In this document: positions 1 to 8,444 of the stretch, piece by piece | Layout of the letters: each line of letters begins with the position of its first letter | How positions within the stretch are numbered: the stretch's first letter is position 1 | Assembly: GCA_002711415.1 (NCBI GenBank) | Contig: PARI01000017.1 | Coordinates: forward strand, 195,727-259,726 | Direction of reading: 5' to 3' | DNA length: 64,000 nt | Source of the DNA: Phycisphaerae bacterium | GTDB taxonomy: Bacteria; Planctomycetota; Phycisphaerae; Phycisphaerales; SM1A02 | Notes under the pieces: model-generated | The model's database searches: none | What the model saw: the letters and a program-made list of their open reading frames with translations, nothing else | Told to the model about the DNA's origin: nothing | Program-made: the position numbers and the translations under genes

Positions 1-1
1 A

Positions 2-1675
2 GATGCCGCCGCTGAGATCAAGGCTGGCGATCACCCGGACATCAGGATGTTCATGGTGGCCAGGAATCCTCGTTCAACAGCTCAGTACTCGGTGCAGGGT
101 CGATGGGACGTCTGCTCGCCATCGACAGTGGGGGCGTTCAGCGCGGTCGGCTACTACATGGCCAGGACGCTCCAACAGGAGCTGGGCGTTCCCCTCGGAA
201 TCCTGAACACGACGTGGGGTGGTACGCGAATCGAGCCATGGATCCGCTTGGACGATCTCGTTGAACACCCGGCGTTCACTGAAAGGGCCTCGGCGTTGGC
301 GGAACAGGTCGCGGCACACGAGAACCGCGATGAGCTCGAGCGGATGCGGCAGAGGCGGAAGCAGATGGAGGCGTATTCCCGGACGGCGAATGCGTACTGG
401 GCCGATGTTCTCAAGGATGATCCCGGCATGTCGGGAGGCTGGATCGAGCAGGGATTCGACGACAGTGGTTGGCCGACCATGGACGTGCCGACTCTGTGGA
501 AGGATGTCGCCGGAAGTGATCTCGCTTCGTTTGATGGTGTCCTCTGGATGCGCAGGGCCATCGGCATTCCCGTGATGTGGAATGGGCGGGATCTCCAGTT
601 GGATCTTGGCCGCATCGATGATTCCGACATGGTCTTCTTCAATGGGACCCGCATCGGGATGACGACCGAGCAGCACCAGAGATCTCGACAGTACCGCGTT
701 CCAGGAACCCTCGTCGAGACCGGCATGTCCGTGCTGGCGGTTGCGGTGATCGACGCCGGGGGAGTTGGAGGCATGACCGGTCCTGCTTCAGCGATGACGG
801 TGGTTCCGATCAACCTCCCTGCAGGGGCCAAGCCACCCTTCGCAAGTCTCGCTGGTCCATGGAAGTACATGAAAGGGAGTTCCGGAGTCCGTCGTGGCCC
901 GGTTGTTCCGGGCCTGGAAGCATCACCCGGCTCCTCCCATTCCTCCTATGCCGCTTTGTACAACGGGATGGTCTCTCCACTTGTTCCCTACGGAATCAGG
1001 GGTTTCACCTGGTACCAGGGTGAATCCAACTCCAGGGAGCCGGAGCCATATCGTGAGCTTCTTCCTCTATTGATCGACAGTTGGAGATCGCAGTGGGGTC
1101 AGGGCGATCTTCCGTTCGGGATCGTTCAGCTCGCGAGTTTCCGTGCACCGAATCCTCACAACCCGAATGAAGGCGGGTGGGCGCTGCTTCGTGACGCCCA
1201 GTTGCATGCAAGAAGGACGGTCGAGAACACCGGGCTGGTGGTCACGATAGACATCGGGGATGCCGATGACATCCATCCGCGGAACAAGCAGGATGTCGGG
1301 AAGAGACTCGCGATGTGGGCGTTGGCGACCTCCCACGGTCGCACCAACAGCAGCTCTGGTCCGATTGCATCTGCCCGGGTTCGGACAAACCACAAGGGTC
1401 ATGAAGCATTCGCCATCACGTTCGAGCATGCCACGGAGGAGATCGATGGCGGGTTGGTCACCAGTGACGGCAGGTCACCCCGGGGACTCGGGATCTGTGG
1501 ACCGGACGGGATATACCACTGGGCAAGCGCGGAGATTCAAGACAACACGCTCATCGTGTGGTCGGATGTGGTCAAGGATCCCGTTTCAGTCGTCTATGCG
1601 TGGTCGAACAACCCGGATCGTGTGAATCTCACCAATGGATCAGGTCTTCCAGCCACTCCATTCAGATTCGATTGA
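2..1675 (+). CDS. sialate O-acetylesterase family protein, 5' truncated by window edge
   Basis: The frame is open from base 2, so the N-terminus, including the first SGNH block, lies outside the window. The visible part has the features of planctomycete sialate O-acetylesterases (SGNH hydrolase fold): W-Y-Q-G-E-S-N near 1011-1031, and D-D-I-H-P-R-N near 1266-1286, which should supply the catalytic Asp and His. Between the halves (about 430-700) is a beta-galactosidase-like jelly-roll insert with F-D-D-S-G-W and L-W-M-R-R motifs, usual for this family. The family removes O-acetyl groups from sialic acids or related acetylated glycans and is normally exported. The gene fits the polysaccharide-degrading content of the window (sulfatase, DUF1080, dockerin-tagged proteins). 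Substrate cannot be told from sequence. Confidence 0.85.
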   Translation, partial: DAAAEIKAGDHPDIRMFMVARNPRSTAQYSVQGRWDVCSPSTVGAFSAVGYYMARTLQQELGVPLGILNTTWGGTRIEPWIRLDDLVEHPAFTERASALAEQVAAHENRDELERMRQRRKQMEAYSRTANAYWADVLKDDPGMSGGWIEQGFDDSGWPTMDVPTLWKDVAGSDLASFDGVLWMRRAIGIPVMWNGRDLQLDLGRIDDSDMVFFNGTRIGMTTEQHQRSRQYRVPGTLVETGMSVLAVAVIDAGGVGGMTGPASAMTVVPINLPAGAKPPFASLAGPWKYMKGSSGVRRGPVVPGLEASPGSSHSSYAALYNGMVSPLVPYGIRGFTWYQGESNSREPEPYRELLPLLIDSWRSQWGQGDLPFGIVQLASFRAPNPHNPNEGGWALLRDAQLHARRTVENTGLVVTIDIGDADDIHPRNKQDVGKRLAMWALATSHGRTNSSSGPIASARVRTNHKGHEAFAITFEHATEEIDGGLVTSDGRSPRGLGICGPDGIYHWASAEIQDNTLIVWSDVVKDPVSVVYAWSNNPDRVNLTNGSGLPATPFRFD

Positions 1676-1864
1676 TTGTGGCAATCGGCCAGTGATTGCA
1701 TTCTCAACATGAATATTCAATCCAGCCCGGGCAATCCTCACGCGTTGAAGGGGATGTGTCGTCGCGGAAATTCTTCGATTTGGTCGAGCAGATCCATCGA
1801 GTTGCTACTTGTTCAGGTTGATGACGGATTGTTTTTGTTCGCACCCCCATCAGAGAATCCCCCA

Positions 1865-2254
1865 ATGCCAAATGAATATCCAGCAAGTCCTGGCTCAAGG
1901 CAGTGTCCACCTGAGGCCATCGCCGATTTCATCGTCAGTCTTTGGAACAGGGGGGAAAAGAAGATCACGATCGATCAACTCAGGTCACCCAGCTACAGTT
2001 CAACGCATGGCGCAAGCATGTGCAACGCTCGAGGACTCCATTGCTCGATGCTGATGTGCCATCTCGACAACCACTCGATCGAGTACCTGGCATCTCTGGC
2101 CTTCTCCGGAGGCAACCCGATGGAGGCCTTCCAGGATTCCATCGACTGGATGTCCTTCCGATGGGGTGAATCCAAGACCCGTCGTACTGCGCAAAGGGCT
2201 CTTGCTGATGCAGCCGTATGGCATGCCGGACTGGAAGAGAGCAGCGTGGTATGA
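1865..2254 (+). CDS. hypothetical protein, 129 aa
   Basis: I do not recognise this protein. The same frame is open back to the end of the previous gene, but residues before the ATG at 1865 look non-coding, whereas after it third positions become G/C-rich in the style of neighbouring genes (runs such as gcc atc gcc gat ttc atc). The predicted product is soluble, with no signal peptide or membrane segment, and contains an aromatic stretch (DSIDWMSFRWGE) and an Arg/Ala-rich C-terminus. No Shine-Dalgarno and no TANNNT box precede the ATG, which lowers confidence. A minus-strand frame over 2000-2395 competes but has less natural composition. It lies alone between the acetylesterase and the MFS gene. 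Confidence 0.45.
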   Translation: MPNEYPASPGSRQCPPEAIADFIVSLWNRGEKKITIDQLRSPSYSSTHGASMCNARGLHCSMLMCHLDNHSIEYLASLAFSGGNPMEAFQDSIDWMSFRWGESKTRRTAQRALADAAVWHAGLEESSVV

Positions 2255-2463
2255 GACAAGCACATGCCTGACAGCGGATAAGGGGCTGGTCGTTGTTTTC
2301 CTGGGCGGAACCTCGGCCGGCCTTCCGCTGATCAGGGACTGATGTCGTGGGGCTGCGGCAGGAAGACCTCGGCTTTCACACGTGGCCGGCACCACTGTCC
2401 CACATTCCTCATTACCATGAACGGTGAAACTCCAGAGTTCACCTTTGGGCTTGTCACCGATTC

Positions 2464-3930
2464 ATGCCACACCATCTGCCTTCACTCCATGCAAGGATCT
2501 CCGGTTCGACCGGGGATATTGATGCCAACGGCAACGAGCCCGACAAAGGTGGGCGCCGGATGTGGCTCACACTGTTCGCTGTTGGAATCGCCCAGTTCCT
2601 GGTCTGCGTCGACTACTGGTCTGTCGCGGTTGCGCTTCCTGACATGGCTCGTCAGTTCAAGGTGTCACCGGTCTCCCTTGAATGGGTGTTGTCGGGATAC
2701 ATCATCGCGTTTTCCGCAACCATGGCGGTGGGTGGTCGTCTCGGAGATCTCTACGGCCGTAAGAAACTTCTGCTCGTGGGTATCGCGATCTTCGGAGCCC
2801 TCTCCGTCCTGGTCGGTCTGAGTTCGACCTTCTGGATGATCGTGGCTTCTCGTATCGTTCTCGGAATCGGAGGCGGGTTGATCATTCCCCTGGCCACCGC
2901 AGTGGTCAGTGACACGACACCGGCGCGGGACATGACCAGGATCCTCGGATTCCTGACAGGAATCTGCGTTCTCGGTGGGGCCGTTGGTCCCGTCGTCGGT
3001 GGGGCTTTCACCGAAACATGGGGCTGGCCCTGGATTTTCTTCCTCAACCTGCCGATCTCGATCATCGCGTTCATCATGGTGATCTTCGTGACGAGGGAAT
3101 CACGCGACCAGACCGTGTCAGGCCGCCTGGATTACCCCGGTACCATCCTCCTGATCATCTCGATCGTGTCGATCGCCCTTCTGATTGACCGCATCGCACA
3201 GTGGGGAATCCTCTCGATCCCGATCCTCTCACTCCTGTCGATCGCAATCGTCTTCATATTCCTGTTCATGCTGAGGGAACACAAGGCGAAGTCACCACTC
3301 GTGGAACTTGATCTGTTCAGGAACCGGACGTTTCTCGGCTTCGTTTCGAGCGGGGCGTTCTCGAACTTGTACTGGTGCCTGACGATCTTCACGTCCACGA
3401 TCATGTTGCAGAAGGTCATGGATTACACACCTCTTCCAGCCGGCCTGGTCTTCCTGGCCATGAGCATCCCTGTCTCGATCGCAAGCCTGTTCGTCGCCCA
3501 GGTTCAGAACCTCATCGGCGCCAAGCGTGTCATGATCATCGCGCTGGTCCTTCAGGCGGCGGGCGGCATGATCATATGGTGGAACCATGAACTCGTCTGG
3601 CTGCTGATTGGTTTCGCAATTGCAGGTCCTGGATGTGCCTGGGGCTGGTCGCTGCCGGTGACCGGATCGATTCTCTCCCTGCCACGTGAGAAGGCCGGGC
3701 TTGCAAGCAGCGCGTGCCAGACCATCGTGATCATGACAGGAGGCCTGTCGATCACACTGGCGGGGACGGTCATCGATGCATTCGCAGACAAGACGAGCGT
3801 CGATCCCGGGGTCAGGATGTCCTACCTCGTAGGTGTCCTCGCCTGCATCATCGGGATCATCCTGGCGTGGATCCTGATTCCTCGCAGTTCCGGCATCGAA
3901 CAGGCCGAGACCGCCGGTGACACGGATTAG
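2464..3930 (+). CDS. MFS drug/solute exporter, DHA2 (EmrB/QacA) type
   Basis: This is a major facilitator of about 488 residues with roughly 14 hydrophobic segments, the topology of the DHA2 proton-antiport family. Motif A (GGRLGDLYGRKK) lies at residues 90-101 between segments 2 and 3, and the segment 1 motif DYWSVAVALP resembles the D-x-T-I-V-N-V-A-L-P signature of these exporters. Family members expel drugs, dyes or metabolites from the cytoplasm. The start is uncertain. The ATG at 2464 has no ribosome site but leaves a basic stretch (DKGGRR) before segment 1, as expected for an inside N-terminus. The ATG at 2560 is preceded by AAAGGTGG and would give 456 residues. No adjacent regulator is seen, so the substrate is unknown. 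Confidence 0.9.
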   Translation: MPHHLPSLHARISGSTGDIDANGNEPDKGGRRMWLTLFAVGIAQFLVCVDYWSVAVALPDMARQFKVSPVSLEWVLSGYIIAFSATMAVGGRLGDLYGRKKLLLVGIAIFGALSVLVGLSSTFWMIVASRIVLGIGGGLIIPLATAVVSDTTPARDMTRILGFLTGICVLGGAVGPVVGGAFTETWGWPWIFFLNLPISIIAFIMVIFVTRESRDQTVSGRLDYPGTILLIISIVSIALLIDRIAQWGILSIPILSLLSIAIVFIFLFMLREHKAKSPLVELDLFRNRTFLGFVSSGAFSNLYWCLTIFTSTIMLQKVMDYTPLPAGLVFLAMSIPVSIASLFVAQVQNLIGAKRVMIIALVLQAAGGMIIWWNHELVWLLIGFAIAGPGCAWGWSLPVTGSILSLPREKAGLASSACQTIVIMTGGLSITLAGTVIDAFADKTSVDPGVRMSYLVGVLACIIGIILAWILIPRSSGIEQAETAGDTD

Positions 3931-3987
3931 AACGAATCCATATCCATGAAATCCCGGAACAACAGGGCATACGAAAGGAAATAAAGC

Positions 3988-4152
3988 ATGGATCGAGTGT
4001 TAAGAAGGCGACTGGCTGGTGGAGTGATCATACTCGCGGGCTTGGCCGCCATATTCTGGCTGGGCTCAGCAGACGAATCCAGCAAGGGCTGGATCATCGG
4101 TACGATCTCGATGTTCGTCGGAATCATCGTTGCCGCATGGCCTGCTCGGTGA
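3988..4152 (+). CDS. small membrane protein, 54 aa
   Basis: A short gene with a strong ribosome site (GAAAGGAA at 3972-3979, 8 nt before the ATG). The product begins with a basic patch (MDRVLRRR), then a hydrophobic segment (about residues 10-26), a short acidic loop (SADESSKG), and a second hydrophobic segment (about 35-52) ending in PAR. That is a two-pass membrane hairpin with both ends predicted inside. It starts 57 nt after the MFS stop on the same strand, so it could be cotranscribed and act as an accessory subunit, but nothing proves this. I recognise no family. Codon use is like the neighbours. Confidence 0.65.
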   Translation: MDRVLRRRLAGGVIILAGLAAIFWLGSADESSKGWIIGTISMFVGIIVAAWPAR

Positions 4153-4385
4153 GCAGTTCGATGTGATTGATGGATCAATAGCACCGGGCGCGTCGAACAT
4201 AAATCTACTAAATCAAAGGAACCATCTTGGCAGTGGAATTCGCGTTGATATTCTTGGCTTCATGTCCGGGACGGTGAACTGATCGTCCTTGTATTCATGG
4301 TTTCAAGACAGCGCTCCCCGTGGGTAACAGGTGGGCATGTGAAGGATGGTAGTGGTCTTTTCCTGTACGAGGCAGGCTTCGACTG

Positions 4386-5501
4386 TCATGTGCCCTTGGC
4401 CGTGTCTTGCCACCAGTTCGGATCGGCAAGGTGCTCCACGAGATCCGCTGCACCGTGTTCGCTGGCAAGGGTCATGCCCGCCTCCGATGCTCTGGATCGG
4501 TACTGCACGAGGTTCGACAGGACCATGTCAATCGCCGATTCAAGCGATTCGCCCGATGGTTTCTCCATGGTGACCCCGCAATCAAATCGATCCGTCATCC
4601 TGCCCAGCCACGTATCGCTCGTGGTGATGACAGGTGCGCCGGCTGCAAGAGCGTCCAGCGTGATTCCACTGACACGATCGAAGAAATCATTCCTGTCATA
4701 GGGTTGGAGAACGATTGAGCCCGGGAAGAGTCCCCTGTACTCATCCTGCCCCATCGAATGCTCGATCAGCTCGAGCGGCTCGTATCCAATACGGCGTAGC
4801 CGGTCCAGTTCATGCTGGACATCCGTCGGATGTCGTCCATGATCAGCCTGGCCGATCTTGCCCGGGTGATTCGGCGTGGAAACCTGCATCTTCAGGGCAA
4901 TTGATCTTCCCTGTTCCGCGTATCTCTGGACGAGGTCGACGACATGCGGCAGCCCCTTGTCCATTCTCGCAGCCCCTGCGACAAGGAGGTGAGGTTCGGA
5001 TTCACAATATGTCTTGGCAGGCTCCAACTGGGACGGGTAGTTGATCTGCCGGACGTGAATGAACCCAGCGTCCTGGAAGATCTCCTTCAATCTTGATGTC
5101 ATCACCGCGATCGACAGGCCCGGGTGCTTGCGAGCGATCCTGGACAGCCACTTCATCCTTCCCTGCTTCATCCTGAACCAGTGCACGACCATCACGACCT
5201 GCCCAGGCTCATCGATGGCCTGTCCCGAGTGGCTGGCAAGCAGGAAATCGGTACTGCCGGCCGTCGTCACGATCATTGGCTGGTGCCTGCTTCTCAGTTC
5301 TCTGTAGAGACGAAACGCCTGGAGTCTCCTGAAGGTCTTTCTGAAATGGTCATGAACCACGACCCCGTCGCCCTTGTCTAGGACGTTGCCGGCTCCAATG
5401 CCGCCCCAGATCTCCAGGTTCCGTTCACCCTGAATTCCCATGATCATGCTTTCAATCAGGCTGGCACAGTGTCCGGCGCGATTGCGCAAGGTCGGTTCCA
5501 C
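4386..5501 (-). CDS. glycosyltransferase, GT4-like
   Basis: The C-terminal half resembles GT-B family 4 transferases: a nucleotide-sugar-binding segment with SGITLDALAAGAPVITTS near residues 285-302, preceded by a hydrophobic strand HLLVAGAARMDKGLPHVVDL. The enzyme would move a sugar from a nucleotide donor to a cell-surface or soluble acceptor in the cytoplasm. The first standard start codon in frame is GTG at 5501, giving 371 residues. However, the upstream codons still read like protein (RDVIHLVEPTLRNRAGH spans the GTG), which is the expected first beta-strand of the fold, so the GTG start would cut the domain. An AGGAG at 5531-5535 sits 8 nt before an in-frame ATC codon at 5520-5522, suggesting initiation there. 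The gene lies downstream of a dockerin-tagged protein on the same strand. Confidence 0.8.
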   Translation of the reverse strand: MEPTLRNRAGHCASLIESMIMGIQGERNLEIWGGIGAGNVLDKGDGVVVHDHFRKTFRRLQAFRLYRELRSRHQPMIVTTAGSTDFLLASHSGQAIDEPGQVVMVVHWFRMKQGRMKWLSRIARKHPGLSIAVMTSRLKEIFQDAGFIHVRQINYPSQLEPAKTYCESEPHLLVAGAARMDKGLPHVVDLVQRYAEQGRSIALKMQVSTPNHPGKIGQADHGRHPTDVQHELDRLRRIGYEPLELIEHSMGQDEYRGLFPGSIVLQPYDRNDFFDRVSGITLDALAAGAPVITTSDTWLGRMTDRFDCGVTMEKPSGESLESAIDMVLSNLVQYRSRASEAGMTLASEHGAADLVEHLADPNWWQDTAKGT

Positions 5502-5530
5502 AAGATGTATGACATCCCTGATAGGACGAA

Positions 5531-5535
5531 CTCCT
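5531..5535 (-). promoter_or_regulatory. Shine-Dalgarno pointing at a non-standard ATC start
   Basis: On the minus strand AGGAG is followed by an 8-nt spacer (TTCGTCCT) and then ATC AGG GAT, in frame with the glycosyltransferase. No ATG, GTG or TTG lies at normal spacing. It may mark true AUC initiation or a former ATG. Confidence 0.5.
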
Positions 5536-5614
5536 GTTCGTTCAATGCCTGCAACGAAAGATGGCAGGGGCCGCTTCGAGGATACCGTGCGGAAAGCCCG
5601 GGGAGCAAACCCGC

Positions 5615-6898
5615 TCAGGGGCAGTTGCCCCAGTTGGCCAGAAGTATGCCCAGGTCGATGCCGTTGGTGGTTCCATCACCATCGATGTCGGCAGTCGACT
5701 GTCCCCACTGGCTCAGGAGAATTCCCAGGTCGGTGCCGCTGACGATCCCGTCAAGGTCCAGGTCAGCGATGCATCCCACCGGCTCCTCGAGAATGACCGA
5801 TACGTCGTCGACATAGGCCCACCCGCTGGATTCATCCACCTGCTGCAACTGCACGAGGACTTCCATGGAAGCAGTGCCCTCGGGAGCCGTCAGTTCGACT
5901 CGCCCCTCGGTCCACGTGTCATGCATGATGCGTGGATCACTTCCATCGAGCATCAGGTCCTCGGCCGTAATGAGGAGCTTGCCATCGGCATCCTTCGCTT
6001 GGACCCTCAGGAACAGCTTGTTGGAGCCCATCGACAGCGGAAACTCCGAGTTGGACAATCCATGCGCTGTCGCCGTGATCATGGTCCCGGGTTCAACATC
6101 GGGAATTTCCTGCCCCATCGTCGAGAGATAGCCGCTCGCCTTGTCCCACGACTCCGCAATGCGGACCGCAGTCTCACCCGATCGTATGTTCGCATACTCC
6201 GGTGTGCAGTTGCCGACCTGGTTGAACCAGCCGTTGAAGTACGGCCATCCGGTACAACCGCAGCCATTGACCCCGGTCTCGAACTCGCCGTTGATCAGCG
6301 GGTTCGAAGGATCTCTTTCAACTGGCTCGACGGCCAGGTCATCGATCCAGACGGTGCCGCCCTCGATCTGCACTTCCTGCATGAGCATCGGGTAGAAGGT
6401 GACGGTCTGTGCCTGCGGGGGTACCAGGACAAGGGCTTCTCCGTAGACCCACTGATCAGTTGCCATTCTCGGATCATCCCCACGGAGGATCTTCACCTGG
6501 GCGATCGAGATCGTGTCCCACACGTCCTTCGGTGATCCGAACTGGACCCTGAATCCCGCCCAGTTCATCGAGCCGACCAGGTCGTCGCCCGATTCGCAGT
6601 AGATCCAGGCCGAGAAACGGTAGAGTTCACCAGGTGTCACGGAGATCGGGTCGGTGGACAGGGCACCTGATGCAAGACCGGAACCCTGGTTGGACACGGT
6701 CGCCTTCAGGGAAAACGAGCCTGAACGAACATGGTCCGTGCTTGCTTCGCCGAAGAAAGGAAGCCAACCATCAAGCTCGTTTTCAAACCCACCGTTGGCC
6801 ACGATGTTGCCGGTGCCGGCGATCGCTGCAGTCGTCATGACGACTGTTGCTGCAATCGTCGTTGCGACAGAACTCTTCAAACGTGCATGTGCGGTCAT
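5615..6898 (-). CDS. exported carbohydrate-binding-like protein with C-terminal dockerin-like repeats
   Basis: The chosen ATG at 6898 has AGAAGAG just upstream and begins a classic signal peptide (basic start, hydrophobic TTIAATVVMTTAAIAGT). The frame continues further upstream, but that part is not protein-like. The mature protein has two similar modules beginning NGGFENELDGW and NGEFETGVNGC, each a jelly-roll like those of carbohydrate-binding modules (about residues 30-200 and 205-370). It ends with two dockerin-type calcium motifs (DLDLDGIVSGTDLGILL and DIDGDGTTNGIDLGILL) and NWGNCP. Such tails are common on Phycisphaerae secreted proteins, where the partner is unknown. No catalytic residues are visible, so a binding or surface role is inferred. 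The glycosyltransferase follows on the same strand. Confidence 0.8.
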   Translation of the reverse strand: MTAHARLKSSVATTIAATVVMTTAAIAGTGNIVANGGFENELDGWLPFFGEASTDHVRSGSFSLKATVSNQGSGLASGALSTDPISVTPGELYRFSAWIYCESGDDLVGSMNWAGFRVQFGSPKDVWDTISIAQVKILRGDDPRMATDQWVYGEALVLVPPQAQTVTFYPMLMQEVQIEGGTVWIDDLAVEPVERDPSNPLINGEFETGVNGCGCTGWPYFNGWFNQVGNCTPEYANIRSGETAVRIAESWDKASGYLSTMGQEIPDVEPGTMITATAHGLSNSEFPLSMGSNKLFLRVQAKDADGKLLITAEDLMLDGSDPRIMHDTWTEGRVELTAPEGTASMEVLVQLQQVDESSGWAYVDDVSVILEEPVGCIADLDLDGIVSGTDLGILLSQWGQSTADIDGDGTTNGIDLGILLANWGNCP

Positions 6899-7074
6899 CT
6901 CTTCTGGCCCCTCGGTACTCGATACAGCGTGTATCCACTTGAATATAGACGACGAGTCAAGAGAGTCGAGAGCCAGGCGAATATGCTGAGAGCCAGATCG
7001 CACCAGGACCCATAAGAAGTGGAAATTCTGGTTCAGAACCTCTTGAATTCGCTTCAAGCCCATGTCTCATCAAC

Positions 7075-7110
7075 AAAAAAAAGGCAGGCCCCCCCACGTT
7101 GGGCCTGCCT
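7075..7110 (-). terminator. intrinsic terminator on the minus strand
   Basis: A perfect 10-bp stem (AGGCAGGCCC at 7082-7091 pairs with GGGCCTGCCT at 7101-7110) with a 9-nt loop. Read on the minus strand it is followed by eight T (7082-7075). There is no T-run in the plus direction. No minus-strand gene ends here. Confidence 0.8.
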
Positions 7111-7178
7111 CTACTGTCCTATGAGCATCAACCTCGAAGGGATGCTGCATTCGGATTTTTCCAAGTCAGGATCTTATC

Positions 7179-7209
7179 AAAAACCCCTCTTAGAGGTACG
7201 AAAAGAGGG
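7179..7209 (-). terminator. second minus-strand terminator-like hairpin
   Basis: A 7-bp stem (7185-7191 with 7203-7209; CCCTCTT/AAGAGGG), followed on the minus strand by G and five T (7183-7179). The loop contains CCTCT, which could pair alternatively with the 3' arm, so a switch between structures is conceivable. Confidence 0.55.
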
Positions 7210-7337
7210 CATGAATTCGAGAATTGTTGATCAATTAGCATTTCAAGGCTGCTCAAGACTGGGCCTGATGTCCCAGCAATGGAATTACCGGTCTCATGCT
7301 GCGAGATCGTATCCTGTCTCTGAGATGAGCCACCCAA

Positions 7338-7343
7338 TACCAT
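7338..7343 (+). promoter_or_regulatory. TANNNT box (TACCAT), candidate leaderless -10
   Basis: TACCAT lies 7 nt before the ATG at 7351, which has no Shine-Dalgarno. No -35 element is recognisable. This is the weakest member of the set because the spacer is 7 rather than 6 nt. Confidence 0.35.
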
Positions 7344-7350
7344 GAATCCC

Positions 7351-7782
7351 ATGGCACATGCCCATCCGGATTCGATCCAGATCACGGCCCGATTCTCCTC
7401 GGCCCTTGACCATGAGGATTGGGCCAAGGCACGGTCCCTCCTGCAGGATGACTGCGAGTATGTCATTCGTGGCAGGCGGGTCATCGGACAGGAGCACATC
7501 ATCCAGGAGTACAGGGCCTCCGCCTCCTGGGGCAGCAGCACCTTTGACGAGATCACGTACAGAAGCCAACTGGAGAAGTGCCGTGATGGCCGGATTCGGG
7601 TCACTTTCATCGATCGGATTCGGAAAGGCGATCATCGCCATGTCTACAAGTGCGACCAGGTCATCAGCGTGGATCAGGATGGCCTGATCAACCGCATCAT
7701 GCACTTTGATCGCGCCCATGACGAGCAACAACTGGTTTGCTTCCTTGAGACGTGTGGAATCCACAGGTCGACCAAACACTGA
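7351..7782 (+). CDS. NTF2/SnoaL-like protein, 143 aa
   Basis: Length and pattern fit the cone-shaped NTF2-like superfamily: an N-terminal helix (ARFSSALDHEDWAKARSLLQDDCEYVI), a short glycine turn, then beta strands with a central helix (HIIQEYRASASWG) and a basic strand near the end. SnoaL-type members are small cyclases, isomerases or ligand-binding proteins, and the active residues vary, so no reaction can be assigned. There is no signal peptide. ATG codons occur at 7342 and 7351. I prefer 7351 because a TACCAT box sits 7 nt before it. The next gene starts 14 nt after the stop with its own strong ribosome site, so the two probably form an operon. Confidence 0.65.
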   Translation: MAHAHPDSIQITARFSSALDHEDWAKARSLLQDDCEYVIRGRRVIGQEHIIQEYRASASWGSSTFDEITYRSQLEKCRDGRIRVTFIDRIRKGDHRHVYKCDQVISVDQDGLINRIMHFDRAHDEQQLVCFLETCGIHRSTKH

Positions 7783-7796
7783 AAGGAGACAAGTCA

Positions 7797-8369
7797 ATGG
7801 AATTCATCGCAGCACTTTGGCTCCCGATCATCCTCTCGACCTTCGCGATCTTCATTGTGAGCGCCTTCATATGGATGGCCACCCCGATGCACACGAAGGA
7901 CATCAAGGTGGTTCCCGACGAGCCAGGGCTTCGGAAGTACCTGTCCACCGCTCAACTTGAACGAGGACTCTACATGTGGCCACAGCCATCCGATGGCAAC
8001 ATGAACAACGAGGAATTCCGCGCCGCGTACAGGGACGGGCCGTGGGGCAGCGTGACGGTTCTGAATCGAAGGCCGAGTATCCCGATCAACCTGATACGGG
8101 TGCTGTTGTGCTACCTCGCCATATCAGTCTTCATCGCATGGCTTGGATGGACCGCCATGCCCAATGCAACGAACAAGACCGATGTCTTCGTGTTCATTCT
8201 CGTTGCCGGGGTGCTTGGATTCTGCGCCGGCGGAATTCCCAACTCGATCATGTTCGGGAAACACCCTCGATTCTTCCTGACAGATTTGATCGATGGCGTT
8301 ATCTTCGCCATCGTCGCCGCAGTGCTGTTCATGCTCTTCTGGCCGTATGCACCAGTGGCATCCTACTGA
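7797..8369 (+). CDS. four-pass membrane protein of unknown function
   Basis: The ATG at 7797 is preceded by GAAAGGAG with 8-nt spacing, a near-ideal site; longer upstream readings are not supported. The 190-residue product has an N-terminal membrane helix (about residues 2-24), a hydrophilic middle of about 75 residues (YLSTAQLERGLYMWP, WGSVTVLNRRPSIP), and three more helices (about 100-118, 130-148, 165-186). One helix junction reads GFCAGGIPNSIMFGK. I recognise no family. Position directly after the NTF2-like gene suggests a joint transcript. The two halves could be sensor and membrane partner, but that is speculation. Confidence 0.7.
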   Translation: MEFIAALWLPIILSTFAIFIVSAFIWMATPMHTKDIKVVPDEPGLRKYLSTAQLERGLYMWPQPSDGNMNNEEFRAAYRDGPWGSVTVLNRRPSIPINLIRVLLCYLAISVFIAWLGWTAMPNATNKTDVFVFILVAGVLGFCAGGIPNSIMFGKHPRFFLTDLIDGVIFAIVAAVLFMLFWPYAPVASY

Positions 8370-8444
8370 TCCAGTTCCCGTGCAATCACTCGCGTTTGCA
8401 GGCGTTGCACACGTTGGAATCCGATTTATTCGCAGGAGCACATT

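Larger units (their letters stand above)
6899..7350. other. intergenic region with two minus-strand terminators
   Basis: About 450 bases without a convincing gene, between a minus-strand gene on the left and a plus-strand gene on the right. It holds two hairpin-plus-T-run signals read on the minus strand (7075-7110, 7179-7209), several small dyads (CTGGG...CCCAG near 7259-7276, ATTG...CAAT near 7226-7238), and the leader of the dockerin-tagged gene. A weak -35-like TTGACT is present on the minus strand near 6957-6962. A 108-codon plus-strand frame crosses the terminators but looks non-coding. Confidence 0.6.

Noticed and set aside
4209..4280. Possible short peptide after AAAGGA near 4217 (TTG start, about 16 codons)
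   Set aside because: Too short, non-ATG start and no features beyond a chance purine stretch.
5561..6535. 324-codon plus-strand frame opposite the dockerin-tagged gene
   Set aside because: Shadow of a GC-rich gene; no start signal or protein-like motifs.
7019..7345. 108-codon plus-strand frame
   Set aside because: It runs through both minus-strand terminator hairpins, has unnatural composition and no start signal.
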